Notes: a model not told the origin generated them from the letters alone. 64,000 nt of DNA from Mycolicibacter sinensis (GCF_001667375.1 NZ_LZIN01000033.1:124001-188000); one strand, 5' to 3'. Shown: positions 32,946 through 42,452, numbered from the stretch's first letter. Made by a program: numbers and translations.

Positions 32946-34079
32946 ATGTCATGCGTTCGGCCGGCCGCGTTCCTGCGGACCACCCTCCCCCTGGACCTGT
33001 CGACGCTGACCGAGTTCGACACCGGCCGATACCATTCCGTCTGGATGCCCGACCATATGGTCAGCTTCTGGCCGGATGCCTTGTGGACACCGGAATTCAC
33101 CGATCTGGCCACCGTCTCGCCTTCGCCGCACCGCCATCTCGATGCCCTGGCAGTCGCGGCCGCAGCAGCCGTCCTGACCGAGCGGGTGCCCCTGGCCACC
33201 AGTGTGGTGGACACCGTGCGCCGCCACCCCGCATCGCTGGCCCAGAGCGCGCTGACCATCGACCACTTGTCCGGCGGCCGCTTCATCCTCGGACTCGGCA
33301 GCGGTGAGCGGGAGAACATCGTGCCGTACGGCTTCGATTTCGACCGGCCGGTGAGCCGTTTCGAGGAAGCGCTGCAGGTGATCCGGCTGCTCTGGGACAG
33401 CGACGGACCGGTGGACTTCCAGGGCGCCTTCTACCGCCTGGACCGTGCCCGAATGGACACCGAGCCCCACGATGGGCGTGTCCCACCGATTTGGATCGGT
33501 GCCAGCGGCCCGCGGATGCTCGACATCGTCGGACGCTACGCCGATGGATGGTGGCCGGCCGGGGCGTGGACCCCCGAGCAGTACGGCGAGATGCTTGGCG
33601 CAGTGCGCGAATCGGCGCAGCGCGCCGGCCGTGACCCGATGGCGATCACGCCGTGCTTCGTCCAGGTCTGTCTCATCGGCGACGACGACGACGCGCTTGC
33701 CGAGATCGCCCGGACGCCGCTGGTGGCGTCCTTTCTGCTGCAGGTGTCCGCGAAGGTGTTGCAGCGCTTCGGGTTCGATCATCCGATGGGCGAGGACTGG
33801 GGCGGCTTCCACGACATCGACCCGGCAGCGCTGACGCGTGAGCGCATTCTGGGCTTCCTGGATCGGTTCGAGCCGGAGGCGCTGCTGGCGATCGTGCCGC
33901 ACGGCACATCCAAAGATGTCGCCCGGATCATCAAGAGCTACGTCGATGCGGGCCTGCGGGTGCCCAAGATCCTGGACTACTCGGCGATGGCCGGACTGGA
34001 CTACGCTGCCGCGTCCGCGGCCCGGGTCCGCCAGACCGAAGACGAACTCGCGGCGCTGTGCGAAGGCCGGACCGCATGA
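32946..34079 (+). CDS. LLM-class (luciferase-like) oxidoreductase, probably F420-dependent
   Basis: A 377-residue TIM-barrel flavin/F420 oxidoreductase. Indicators are YHSVWMPDH near 30-38, the SVVDTVRRHPASLAQSALTIDHLSGGR-type family stretch near 86-112, LGLGSGERENIVPYG near 115 and PIWIGASGPRMLD near 178. Mycobacterial members generally use F420. It sits 15 bases after the FadE pair and overlaps the sulfotransferase gene by 4 bases. It probably reduces or oxidises a ketone, enone or alcohol in the pathway. Confidence 0.87.
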   Translation: MSCVRPAAFLRTTLPLDLSTLTEFDTGRYHSVWMPDHMVSFWPDALWTPEFTDLATVSPSPHRHLDALAVAAAAAVLTERVPLATSVVDTVRRHPASLAQSALTIDHLSGGRFILGLGSGERENIVPYGFDFDRPVSRFEEALQVIRLLWDSDGPVDFQGAFYRLDRARMDTEPHDGRVPPIWIGASGPRMLDIVGRYADGWWPAGAWTPEQYGEMLGAVRESAQRAGRDPMAITPCFVQVCLIGDDDDALAEIARTPLVASFLLQVSAKVLQRFGFDHPMGEDWGGFHDIDPAALTRERILGFLDRFEPEALLAIVPHGTSKDVARIIKSYVDAGLRVPKILDYSAMAGLDYAAASAARVRQTEDELAALCEGRTA

Positions 34080-35242
34080 GCACACTCGATGCCGCCGCGA
34101 TGCTTGACCGGGCCCAACGCGAGACCGGATGTGACGACTACGGCGATCTGTCGCTGCCGGAGCGCTTCTCGGTGGCCGTGGCGCAGTTGAATGGTTTCGG
34201 CTTGGACGCCGACGGCGCCGAACAAGCCCGGCAGGTTTGTCATTGGCTGCTCACCTCCCGGCTGGAGTTGATCGCCGACCGCGGCCGGCACCCGATCGCC
34301 GAGGAAGTCATCAACCGGCCGATGTTCGTCACCGGTGAACCGCGTTCGGGCACCACGTTGATGCACGCGCTGATGTCGGTGGATCCGAACGCCCGCGCAC
34401 TGCGGTTCTGGGAGGTGATGTACCCCTCGCCGCCGCCGGGCCTGGCCGGGCCGGATGACCCGCGCCGTGCTCGCGCCGATGCGGACTGGCGCGAGATCAA
34501 CGCCCGGCTGCCCAAGTGGCTGCACAGCCATCCCTACAACGACATGCTCGGCGACGGCCTGCCCGAGGACGAACGCACCTGGGCGTTCGACTTCCGGGTG
34601 ATGACCCCGACGGCGTGGTGGCGGGTGCCGATGCCGGCGGTGGTCGGTGGTCTGCCCGTCGACGCGGCGGCACAGTACCGCCTGCACAAGGCCATGCTGC
34701 AGCAATTCCAGTACGCCCGGCCGCACAAGTACTGGGTCCTCAAGGGGTTCCACGGTTTTCGGCTCACTGAGCTGTTCGCCGCCTATCCCGATGCGAACCT
34801 GGTATGGCTGCACCGGGACCCGGTACAGGTCGCGGCATCACGCACGATGATGATGGCCGACATCCTCGACGGTATCGCGGGGCCGGTCGACCTGGCGGTC
34901 GAGGCCAAAAAGCACCTGGAAATGACTCGGGCCGGCATCGCCAACACGATGTCGCATCCCCTGGTCGACGACCCGCGCATCCTGCACGTCCCCTACACCG
35001 ACTTCATCGCCGACCCGGTTGCGACCGTGCAACGCTATTACCGGTTCTGCGGCCGGCCGCTGACCGGCGAGGCCGAAACCGCGATGCGCCACTATCTGGC
35101 CCACAACCGTGGCGACCGGCACGGCAAGTTCCACTACTCGACCAGCGTGCTGACCGACATCGGGGAGGACCTCGACGCGTTGCACGACGAATTCGCGCTG
35201 TTCCGGGAACGTTTCGGTGTCCGTATCGAGAAGCGCGAGTGA
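34076..35242 (+). CDS. PAPS-dependent sulfotransferase-family protein
   Basis: A 388-residue sulfotransferase. The 5'-phosphosulfate loop GEPRSGTTLMHALM is at about 86-99 and the 3'-phosphate region WLHRDPVQVAASRTMM at about 243-258. The family transfers sulfate from PAPS to hydroxyls of lipids and sterols. The start overlaps the LLM gene stop (ATGA). A sulfotransferase is unexpected in a degradative operon: it could protect or export a hydroxylated intermediate, or the fold may be used for another transfer. Confidence 0.82.
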   Translation: MSTLDAAAMLDRAQRETGCDDYGDLSLPERFSVAVAQLNGFGLDADGAEQARQVCHWLLTSRLELIADRGRHPIAEEVINRPMFVTGEPRSGTTLMHALMSVDPNARALRFWEVMYPSPPPGLAGPDDPRRARADADWREINARLPKWLHSHPYNDMLGDGLPEDERTWAFDFRVMTPTAWWRVPMPAVVGGLPVDAAAQYRLHKAMLQQFQYARPHKYWVLKGFHGFRLTELFAAYPDANLVWLHRDPVQVAASRTMMMADILDGIAGPVDLAVEAKKHLEMTRAGIANTMSHPLVDDPRILHVPYTDFIADPVATVQRYYRFCGRPLTGEAETAMRHYLAHNRGDRHGKFHYSTSVLTDIGEDLDALHDEFALFRERFGVRIEKRE

Positions 35243-35249
35243 GTTGGTG

Positions 35250-36053
35250 ATGCACGAGCGGCTGTCGGTGCACAGCGTCACCTTTTTGGGCGCGAGTCCC
35301 GCCGAGCTGCGCGGTTTTTGGGAAACGCTCGGGGTGCGGCGCCTGAGTATCCTGGATACGCAACTGCTCGATCGCGGCTTCACCGGCTTGGTCACCGCCG
35401 GCGGCTACCGCATCGAGGCGGTCTATCACCTGTTCGGCGGTGGCCGGGTACCGGTGGACGCCGAGCAGATCCGCACCACCCGAACAGAGCTGGCGCGGCT
35501 GGTCGACGCCGCCGCAGTCGCTCGGGCCCGGTGCATCTACCTGCTCACTGGCGGCCGCGGCCAACTCACCTGGGAGCAGGCCGCCGAGCGCTTCAGCACC
35601 GCAATCGAACCCTGTGTCCGGCACGCGCGGGCGGCCGGTGTCGACCTCGCGGTTGAGAACGCGTCAAGCCTGTACGCCGACCTTCATCTGGGGCACAGCC
35701 TGCGCGACACGATCACCCTGGCCGAGATGGCGGGCCTGGGCATCTGTGTGGACCTGTTCCACTGCTGGGCCGAAGCCGGGCTGAGCGGGCTGCTGACCCG
35801 GGCGCTGCCCCGGACCCGGCTGATCCAACTGAGCGACTACGTGCTCGGCGATCGTGCGCTTCCGGCCCGCGCCGTCCCCGGCGACGGCGCGATTCCGATC
35901 CGGCCGGTGCTGGCGCAAGCATTGGCCGCCGGTTACCCGTTCGGGTTCGACCTCGAGCTGCTCGGGCCGCGAATCGACCGCGAAGGACCGCTGGCCGCTG
36001 CGCAGCGGGCGGGGACAACGGTCACCGCGATGCTCGCCGAACTGGGCTGCTGA
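35250..36053 (+). CDS. Sugar phosphate isomerase/AP-endonuclease-like TIM-barrel protein
   Basis: A 267-residue protein of the xylose-isomerase-like TIM-barrel (AP_endonuc_2) fold, judged by LAVENASSLYADLHLGHSL near 135-153, ICVDLFHCWAEAG near 164 and LIQLSDYVLGD near 190, which supply Glu, Asp and His metal ligands. GTG at 35247 is an alternative start; the ribosome site is weak, 7 bases after the sulfotransferase stop. It is likely an epimerase or isomerase of a hydroxyacid-type metabolite; the exact reaction is unknown. Confidence 0.72.
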   Translation: MHERLSVHSVTFLGASPAELRGFWETLGVRRLSILDTQLLDRGFTGLVTAGGYRIEAVYHLFGGGRVPVDAEQIRTTRTELARLVDAAAVARARCIYLLTGGRGQLTWEQAAERFSTAIEPCVRHARAAGVDLAVENASSLYADLHLGHSLRDTITLAEMAGLGICVDLFHCWAEAGLSGLLTRALPRTRLIQLSDYVLGDRALPARAVPGDGAIPIRPVLAQALAAGYPFGFDLELLGPRIDREGPLAAAQRAGTTVTAMLAELGC

Positions 36054-36069
36054 GGAAGGAATTTCGACG

Positions 36070-37278
36070 ATGGCTTTCGGCGACGGTCCCGACGATGTGG
36101 CGCTCGATGCGGCGTGGCGCCGGTTCTGCGACCAGCTGAAAGTGGCCGGTCGCCAAGCCTTCAAGGACTACAACGCGACCGCCGGCGTGCAGCGAGCCGA
36201 CGCGTTCCGATTCCTCACCCAGAACCTCGGGCAGGCGTTCGACCTGGCGCTGGAGACCCGCGACACCCGCTATCCGATGCTGCACACGTTCTGCAACCCG
36301 ATCCGCAAACTGGGCGGCGACTGCGCCGACTTCACCTACCAGCAAGCCTGGATCGACGGTGAATCCACCTACCGGATCAGCGGAACCCGCGGCACCGCAC
36401 CGTTTTTCAATATCACCGTGCAGGGGCAGCGGCCGCCGGGTCCTGGCGTCCTCCACGAGCCGTTCGGCGATGTGCCGGAAGCCAACCTCTTCGGCCACCA
36501 GCTGACCGCCGAACCGGACGGCACCTTCGAGCTCTACCTCGGTGGAGCCGAACGTGCGCCGAACTGGCTGCCGACCACTCCGGAGACGCGGAAACTGTTC
36601 ATCCGCCAGGGCTTCGATCGTTGGGATGAGCAGCCCGCGCGCCTGCGCATCGAGCGGGTGGACATGACCGCACCGAAACCGGTGCCCGGCCCCGAGGCGT
36701 TGATCGAGGCGATGGGATGGGCGGCGGAGTTCATCACCGGGGCGATGGCCGACTGGCCCGAGTTCCCCTTCACCTACGGCGGAGTCGACGAGACCCGCCC
36801 GAACCGATTCCCCGAGATCACCACCACGGACGCGGACGCCAAACGCGGTCGTGCGGCCGCCAACATGTACTGGGAGCTGGCGCCGGACGAGGCGCTGGTG
36901 GTCGAGTTCGACGCCCACGAAGGCCTGTGGATGGTGACGAACATGGGCGTGTTCTTCACCAGCATGGACTTTTTGTACCGGCCGGTGAGCTACACCCCGA
37001 GCCGCGCCTCGGTTGACTCCGACGGCAAGGTGCGCCTGGTGCTGGCGCATCGTGACCCGGGTGTGCGCAACTGGCTCGACACGCAGGGTTTCGAACGCGG
37101 CAACCTCACCTACCGGCACATGCTGGCCGGTCACCCGGTGCCGCTGGAAACCCGGCTGGTCAGACACGCCAACCTCGGCGCGGTATTGCCCCGCGATACC
37201 GCGCGGGTCACGGTGGCCGAGCGCCGCGCACTGATGTGGGAGCGCTTCAACGGTATTAGCACTAGGTTTCCGCTGTGA
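36070..37278 (+). CDS. DUF1214-domain protein
   Basis: A 402-residue protein with a DUF1214-like C-terminal half (ANMYWELAPDEALVVEFDAHEGLWMVTN-type region near 261-290, and DPGVRNWLDTQGFERG near 333). No signal peptide or membrane helix is evident. Homologues occur widely in mycobacterial lipid and steroid clusters, but the biochemical role is not established. The ATG is preceded by GGAAGGA. Seventeen bases separate it from the isomerase-like gene. Confidence 0.72.
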   Translation: MAFGDGPDDVALDAAWRRFCDQLKVAGRQAFKDYNATAGVQRADAFRFLTQNLGQAFDLALETRDTRYPMLHTFCNPIRKLGGDCADFTYQQAWIDGESTYRISGTRGTAPFFNITVQGQRPPGPGVLHEPFGDVPEANLFGHQLTAEPDGTFELYLGGAERAPNWLPTTPETRKLFIRQGFDRWDEQPARLRIERVDMTAPKPVPGPEALIEAMGWAAEFITGAMADWPEFPFTYGGVDETRPNRFPEITTTDADAKRGRAAANMYWELAPDEALVVEFDAHEGLWMVTNMGVFFTSMDFLYRPVSYTPSRASVDSDGKVRLVLAHRDPGVRNWLDTQGFERGNLTYRHMLAGHPVPLETRLVRHANLGAVLPRDTARVTVAERRALMWERFNGISTRFPL

Positions 37279-37317
37279 CACCGCGGGAGTCTGCGCTACG
37301 GGAAGGATTGGGAGATC

Positions 37318-38544
37318 TTGGATGCACTAATCGTTGACGCGGTGCGCACACCGCGTGGCCGGGGCCGTCCCGACGGCGCGCTGCACGGTGTTCATCCCCA
37401 GGACCTGCTGGCCCAATGCCTCACCGCGGCGGCCGACCGGGTGGGCTTCGAGCCGACCGACGTCGACGACGTGATCGCCGGCAATGGCATCATGGCCGGT
37501 GAGCACGGTGACGACATCGCCCGATTGGCGCTGCTGCTGGCCGGCTGGCCGGAGACCGTGCCGGGAATGACGCTGAACCGGTTCTGCGGATCAGGCCAGC
37601 AGGCCATCACCGTGGCCGCCGCCGGGATCGCCGCCGGGCAGCAGGATCTGGTCGTGGCGGGCGGTGTCGAATCGATGTCCCGGTGGGATGTCACCGTCGG
37701 CGTACCGACCATCGACGGCGCCAACCCGTCCTTTCGTGCGATGTACCCGACGGTTCCGCAAGGGGTTTCGGCGGATCTGATCGCGTCGCTGGAAGGTTTC
37801 ACCCGAGCCGACGTGGATGCTTTCGCCGCGTCGAGCCAGCAACGCGCGGCGAAGGCCATCGCGGCAGGGTACTTCGACAAGTCGCTGATCGCCGTCCGTT
37901 CGGAGTCCGGTGAGATCATCGCCGGTGTCGACGAACACCCGCGGCCGGGAACGACCGCGGACAAACTCGCGACGCTGCGGCCGGCGTTCGAGCAGGCCGG
38001 CAGTGCCCGAGTCCCCGGCGAGCAGCTGAGCTTCGACGAGATCTGCGTGAACCGCTACCCCGGAATCGACCGGATCGACCACGTTCACCACGCCGGCAAC
38101 TCTTCGGGTGTTGTCGATGGCGCCGCGGTGGCGGTGATCGCTTCGCACAGCTGGGCGAACGCGCACGGCGTTGCCCCACGTGCCCGGATCCGGGCCACCG
38201 CGGCGATCGGCAGCGAGCCGATCGTCATGCTCACCGCTCCGGGCCCTGCGGCGCAGCGATGCCTGGCCAAGGCGGGAATGGATGTCGCAGACATCGATCT
38301 GTGGGAGATCAACGAGGCGTTCGCCGCGGTGCCGCTCAAGACGATTCGCGATCTGGGCCTGGATCCGGAACGGGTCAACGTCAACGGCGGCGCCATCGCG
38401 CTGGGGCATCCGATCGGCGCGACCGGCGCCATCTTGATCGGCACACTGCTCGACGAGCTGGAGCGCCGTGACCTGGCTACCGGTCTGGTCACCATGTGCA
38501 CCGGCGCCGGCATGGGCACCGCGACGATCATCGAGCGAATCTGA
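37318..38544 (+). CDS. Thiolase (acetyl-CoA acyltransferase)
   Basis: A 408-residue classical thiolase with all catalytic elements: nucleophile Cys in NRFCGSGQQA near 88, NEAFA near 327, His in GGAIALGHPIGATGA near 358-372 and the second Cys in MCTGAGMG near 395. The start is TTG at 37318 behind GGGAG; the overlapping ATG meets a stop after two codons. It releases acetyl- or propionyl-CoA in the last step of a beta-oxidation round and is seventh in the operon. Confidence 0.9.
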   Translation: MDALIVDAVRTPRGRGRPDGALHGVHPQDLLAQCLTAAADRVGFEPTDVDDVIAGNGIMAGEHGDDIARLALLLAGWPETVPGMTLNRFCGSGQQAITVAAAGIAAGQQDLVVAGGVESMSRWDVTVGVPTIDGANPSFRAMYPTVPQGVSADLIASLEGFTRADVDAFAASSQQRAAKAIAAGYFDKSLIAVRSESGEIIAGVDEHPRPGTTADKLATLRPAFEQAGSARVPGEQLSFDEICVNRYPGIDRIDHVHHAGNSSGVVDGAAVAVIASHSWANAHGVAPRARIRATAAIGSEPIVMLTAPGPAAQRCLAKAGMDVADIDLWEINEAFAAVPLKTIRDLGLDPERVNVNGGAIALGHPIGATGAILIGTLLDELERRDLATGLVTMCTGAGMGTATIIERI

Positions 38545-39332
38545 TGACGCCCACAGCCGAAACCCTCGACATCGGGTCCCCGGCTCCCGGTGTGCTGGTG
38601 TTGCGGTTGAATCGCCCGAGCCGGCTCAATGCCGTCAACGAGACCATGCGCGACGAGATCACGGCAACACTGGCGAATATCGCCGCCGATGCCGCGGTAA
38701 AGGCGGTGGTGATCACCGGGACGGGCCGTGGATTCTGTTCCGGTATCGATATGCGCGACTTCGGGCCGGGGATGCTCGACGCCGATGATCCGGCGATCGA
38801 CCGGCTGCGCTTCCAGGAGGCCATGGCCGGCTTGGCGCACGCGATACACGCCCTGCCGCAGCCGGTGATCGCCGCGGTCAACGGCCCGTGCGTGGGAGCC
38901 GGCCTGGCGATGTGCCTGGCGGCCGATATCCGGCTGTGTTCCACCGCCGCAACGTTCGGCAACGCCGCGATCCTGCTCGGGCTCTCGGGGGCGGAGATGG
39001 GCATGAGCTATCACCTGCCCCGCATTGTCGGCGCCTCGGTCGCGGCGGATTGGATGCTCACCGGGCGCACCGTGTCGGCGGAGGAGGCCGATCGGCGCGG
39101 GCTGGTGAGCCAGCTGGTCGGCCCGGAGGAGCTGATGGACCGGGCGCTGGAAATCGCCGGGCACGTTGCCGGATTGGCGCCGTTGGGAGTGCAGCTGACC
39201 AAGCGGGCCCTGCAGGTCAATATCGATGCCGGCGGGCTGCGCGCGGCACTGGAACTGGAGAACCGCAACCAGGTCCTCAGCCACGCCACCGAGGATGCCG
39301 GTGCCCGTCGCAGTGAATGGACACAGCGGTAG
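38544..39332 (+). CDS. Crotonase-superfamily protein, non-canonical active site
   Basis: A 262-residue crotonase with the oxyanion-hole region GFCSGIDM near 67-74 and NGPCVGAGLAMCLAADIR near 113-130. Both hydratase glutamates are absent (Leu for the first, Ala for the second); a Glu in SGAEMGMSYHLPR occupies the later position used by some isomerases. It may therefore be an isomerase or thioester-active hydrolase. It overlaps the thiolase stop by one base (TGATG) and precedes a fadE. Confidence 0.84.
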   Translation: MTPTAETLDIGSPAPGVLVLRLNRPSRLNAVNETMRDEITATLANIAADAAVKAVVITGTGRGFCSGIDMRDFGPGMLDADDPAIDRLRFQEAMAGLAHAIHALPQPVIAAVNGPCVGAGLAMCLAADIRLCSTAATFGNAAILLGLSGAEMGMSYHLPRIVGASVAADWMLTGRTVSAEEADRRGLVSQLVGPEELMDRALEIAGHVAGLAPLGVQLTKRALQVNIDAGGLRAALELENRNQVLSHATEDAGARRSEWTQR

Positions 39333-39348
39333 CGAGAGGATTGATTCA

Positions 39349-40647
39349 GTGGCATGGGATTTCTCCACGGATCCGGAGTGGGCGGAGCAACTGGAGTGGG
39401 TGAGTGAATTCGTCCGTGTGGAATGCGAGCCGATCGACCTGATCGTCAAGGAATCCCATGACCTCAACGACCCGGTGCGCCAGGCGCTGATTCCACCGCT
39501 GCAAGAAATCGTCAAGGAGCGCGGGCTGTGGGCCACTCACCTGGGTCCGCACCTCGGCGGCCCGGGCTACGGCCAGGTCAAGTTGGCTCTGCTCAACGAG
39601 ATCCTCGGCCGGTCGGAATGCGCGCCCATCGTGTTCGGGTCGCAGGCGCCCGATTCGGGCAACAGCGAGATCTTGGCGCACTACGGCACCCCGGAACTCA
39701 AGGCCCGTTACCTGGAACCGCTTCTGGACAACCGCATCATCTCCTGCTTCTCGATGACCGAACCCCAGGGCGGCGCCGACCCTAAGGTGTTCACCACCGC
39801 CGCGGTCCCCGACGGGGACCACTGGGTGATCAACGGTGAGAAATGGTATTCATCGTTCGCGTCGATGGCGTCGTTTCTGATCGTGATGGCCGTGACCGAC
39901 CCGGATGCGCCCCCCTACCAACGTCATTCGATGTTCGTGGTGCCGGCCGAAACGCCGGGAATCAACGTGCTGCGCGATGTCGGACTGGGTTACCAGCCGC
40001 TCGGCGGTGGGGGACGGGAGGGCTACGTCCGCTACGAGAATGTCCGGGTGCCGGCAGATCACATGCTCGGCCCGCGCGGGGGAGCTTTCGCCGTGGCACA
40101 GACCAGGCTGGGCGGCGGGCGCATCCACCACGCAATGCGCACCGTGGGCCTGGTCCGGCGGATCTTCGACATGCTGTGCGAACGGGCGGTCTCGCGCTAC
40201 ACCCAAGGCGAATCGCTGAGCCGCAAGCAGCTGGTCCAGGAGATGGTCGCCGACTCGTGGATGGAGATCGAGGCGTTCCGCCTGCTCACCCTGCAGACGG
40301 CGTGGAAGATCGATCAACACAACGATTACCGCGCGGTACGCGCCGATATCTCCGCGGTGAAGGCGATGATGCAGAAGGTGCTGCATGATGTCTCGGCGCG
40401 GGCGCTGCAGATCCACGGTTCGCTCGGCACCTCGCACGAGATGCCGTTCGTCCAGTATCTGACCGAGTCCTTCGTACTGGGGCTGGCCGACGGGCCCACC
40501 GAGGTGCACAAGGTGACGCTGGCACGGCTGCTGCTCGCCGACACCACGCCGGCGCCGGACGTCTTCCCCAGCGAGCACCTGTTGCGGCTGCGGGCAGCCG
40601 CTGAAGCCAAGTTCGCGGACAAGCTCGCCGGTATCCCGCGCGAATAG
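39349..40647 (+). CDS. Acyl-CoA dehydrogenase (ACAD10/11-like FadE)
   Basis: A 432-residue acyl-CoA dehydrogenase of the long ACAD10/11-like branch: SMTEPQGGADPKVF near 138-151, KWYSSFAS near 168, and the C-terminal LADGPTEVHKVTLARLLL. The GTG at 39349 follows GAGAGGA by eight bases; an ATG nearby is out of frame. It is last in the nine-gene operon. This subfamily often works on hydroxylated or branched acyl-CoAs, partnered in animals by a phosphotransferase domain; a phosphotransferase gene lies just downstream on the other strand. Confidence 0.87.
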   Translation: MAWDFSTDPEWAEQLEWVSEFVRVECEPIDLIVKESHDLNDPVRQALIPPLQEIVKERGLWATHLGPHLGGPGYGQVKLALLNEILGRSECAPIVFGSQAPDSGNSEILAHYGTPELKARYLEPLLDNRIISCFSMTEPQGGADPKVFTTAAVPDGDHWVINGEKWYSSFASMASFLIVMAVTDPDAPPYQRHSMFVVPAETPGINVLRDVGLGYQPLGGGGREGYVRYENVRVPADHMLGPRGGAFAVAQTRLGGGRIHHAMRTVGLVRRIFDMLCERAVSRYTQGESLSRKQLVQEMVADSWMEIEAFRLLTLQTAWKIDQHNDYRAVRADISAVKAMMQKVLHDVSARALQIHGSLGTSHEMPFVQYLTESFVLGLADGPTEVHKVTLARLLLADTTPAPDVFPSEHLLRLRAAAEAKFADKLAGIPRE

Positions 40648-40662
40648 CGCTGCGCTGCACAC

Positions 40663-41703
40663 TCAGCACGCCAGGTGGTCCAGCGCCCTGCCCAGCAGCC
40701 GGGGCAGCGCCGCGGCCATCTTCTCGAGCTCCTGGTCCGGTGTCGTGCGGCGACGGTTGTGTTTGACGATCAACGACCAGGTCGCCGTCGACTTGAAACA
40801 GGCCAGTGCCGCAAACCAGCCCAGATCGGGCACGCTGCGCCCCAAGGCGCGCCGGTAGTGCGCGGCCAGCTCGTGCACCGGGGGAGTGCGCCCGCGGTAC
40901 GGCGTGACCCGGCCGTAGGTGTCCGGGTCGGCGTTGATCAGGAACCAGCCCAGGTCGACGCGCGGATCGCCCACCGACCAGATCTCCCAGTCGACGACGG
41001 CGGTGATGCGCCCGCCGACGGACAGCAGATTGCCCAATCGGAAGTCGCCGTGCACAAGTGCCGGCGTACCGGCGGCCGGAGTCGTCGAGCGCAGCGCCGC
41101 GGCGACGCGTTGCCAATCCGGCACCAGTTCCTGAGGCACGGTGGTCAGGCTGCGGCACCACTTGTCGAGTTCGGCGCTCGGCGCCACCACAGGCTCATCG
41201 TCCAGCCCGAGTTCCGCCGGGACCAGCCGATGCAGTGCCGCCAGCAGCTGCGCGGCGTGCTGAAACCGTTCCGCGATCACCTCAGCGGGACCCGCGTCGA
41301 CGGCGTCGAAGAGCGGCTCGGCCGCCGCACCATCGATGAAGGACATTACGAACAGCGGCGGTACTTCCGGTGGATCGCCGTGGTCTTCGGCGAGGATCTC
41401 GGGTACCGGTACTGCCGTGCCCCTGAGCGTGCGAAGAATCCTGGCCTGGCGCAACACGTCACGGTGGGCGACCGGCGGCAGGCCGGGTGGGGCGACTTTG
41501 ACCACGACCCGGCGTCCGGCGAGCGCACCGGCGAACGTCAGGCTCGACGCCCCGCCGGCCAGCGCCACCAGATCCGAGATAGGAGCGAGCCGCTGCTGCA
41601 GGCCGGCGAGAACATCGGCACTCAGCTCAGCGCGCCCATCTCGCGCAGGAACGACTGGGTGTGGGCGATGCGGCCGGTCATGGTGGCCGGGTCGGCGGTG
41701 CAC
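40663..41703 (-). CDS. APH-family phosphotransferase (FadE36/ACAD10-kinase-like)
   Basis: An aminoglycoside-phosphotransferase-fold kinase with VVVKVAPPG (ATP lysine), ALVHGDFRLGNLL (catalytic HGD-x4-N) and VVDWEIWSVGDPRVDLGW (the DxD-like metal site). ACAD10/11 kinases phosphorylate 4-hydroxyacyl-CoA before dehydration, and the adjoining FadE (39349-40647) belongs to the matching dehydrogenase branch. The start is uncertain: GTG at 41703 overlaps the SDR gene by 82 bases, while the family N-terminus seems to begin near 41630, where only CTG is available. It ends the operon from 45707. Confidence 0.8.
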   Translation of the reverse strand: MHRRPGHHDRPHRPHPVVPARDGRAELSADVLAGLQQRLAPISDLVALAGGASSLTFAGALAGRRVVVKVAPPGLPPVAHRDVLRQARILRTLRGTAVPVPEILAEDHGDPPEVPPLFVMSFIDGAAAEPLFDAVDAGPAEVIAERFQHAAQLLAALHRLVPAELGLDDEPVVAPSAELDKWCRSLTTVPQELVPDWQRVAAALRSTTPAAGTPALVHGDFRLGNLLSVGGRITAVVDWEIWSVGDPRVDLGWFLINADPDTYGRVTPYRGRTPPVHELAAHYRRALGRSVPDLGWFAALACFKSTATWSLIVKHNRRRTTPDQELEKMAAALPRLLGRALDHLAC

Positions 41704-42407
41704 AGCAGCAGGGCCGTACGGGTGATCAGTTCGATGTCCTCGGTATCCGTTTTCGCCAGGTCGAGGCTGCCGGCTCCGGGAGTGGCCACCGGGTTGGTGG
41801 GGGCTGCGGCGTTGACCGCGATCCCGTCGTCGAACAGTTCGGCGGCAAGGCTTTTCGTCAGTCGGTTCAAGGCGGCTTTGGCCATGCCGTAGATCCCGAA
41901 GCCGGCGGTGCGGTCGAACTCGGAAAACGGCGGGCCGGAAGGCAAGTCGCCTCCCACCGAGGTGATGTTGAGGATCCAGCCTCGGCCGCGCTCGCGCATG
42001 CCGGGGATCGCGAGTTGCGCCAGATGCAAGGGTGCCAGCACGTGCATGTCCAGCATCAGCTGAATTCGCCGCTCGGGAAAGGTATCCAGCGGGCGCAGAA
42101 ACGTCACGGCGGCGTTGTTGACCAGGATGTCGGGCGGGCCGACCTGCGCCGCTGTCTCGGCGAACAGCCGTTCGCGGTCGGCGGCCTTGGACAGATCTGC
42201 GGCGATAGCGATCGCGGTACCGCCGCGGTCGGAGATCTCAGCCTGGGTTTGCGCCAGCGAACCGTCGTACTTGGGATCGGGTTGAGCGGTTCGGGCGGTC
42301 AGCACCACCGTCGCGCCTTCATCGGCCAGGCGCTGGGCGATCGCTTTGCCCAGACCGCGACTGCACCCCGTGACCAGAGCTACCTTCCCGGAGCACCGTG
42401 TCGTCAC
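41622..42407 (-). CDS. Short-chain dehydrogenase/reductase (SDR)
   Basis: A 261-residue SDR. The dinucleotide motif TGCSRGLGKA is at about 14-23, NNAAV near 94, and the active site is Ser in NITSVGG with Y-x3-K in YGMAK near 171-175. The GTG at 42407 is behind AGGCGG. It would oxidise or reduce a hydroxy/keto group, plausibly produced by the P450 45 bases upstream. It is fifth in the operon starting at 45707. Confidence 0.87.
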   Translation of the reverse strand: MTTRCSGKVALVTGCSRGLGKAIAQRLADEGATVVLTARTAQPDPKYDGSLAQTQAEISDRGGTAIAIAADLSKAADRERLFAETAAQVGPPDILVNNAAVTFLRPLDTFPERRIQLMLDMHVLAPLHLAQLAIPGMRERGRGWILNITSVGGDLPSGPPFSEFDRTAGFGIYGMAKAALNRLTKSLAAELFDDGIAVNAAAPTNPVATPGAGSLDLAKTDTEDIELITRTALLLCTADPATMTGRIAHTQSFLREMGALS

Positions 42408-42452
42408 CGCCGCCTACGCCCCTTCGTGTGTCGTAAACAATTGACCGAGGAT

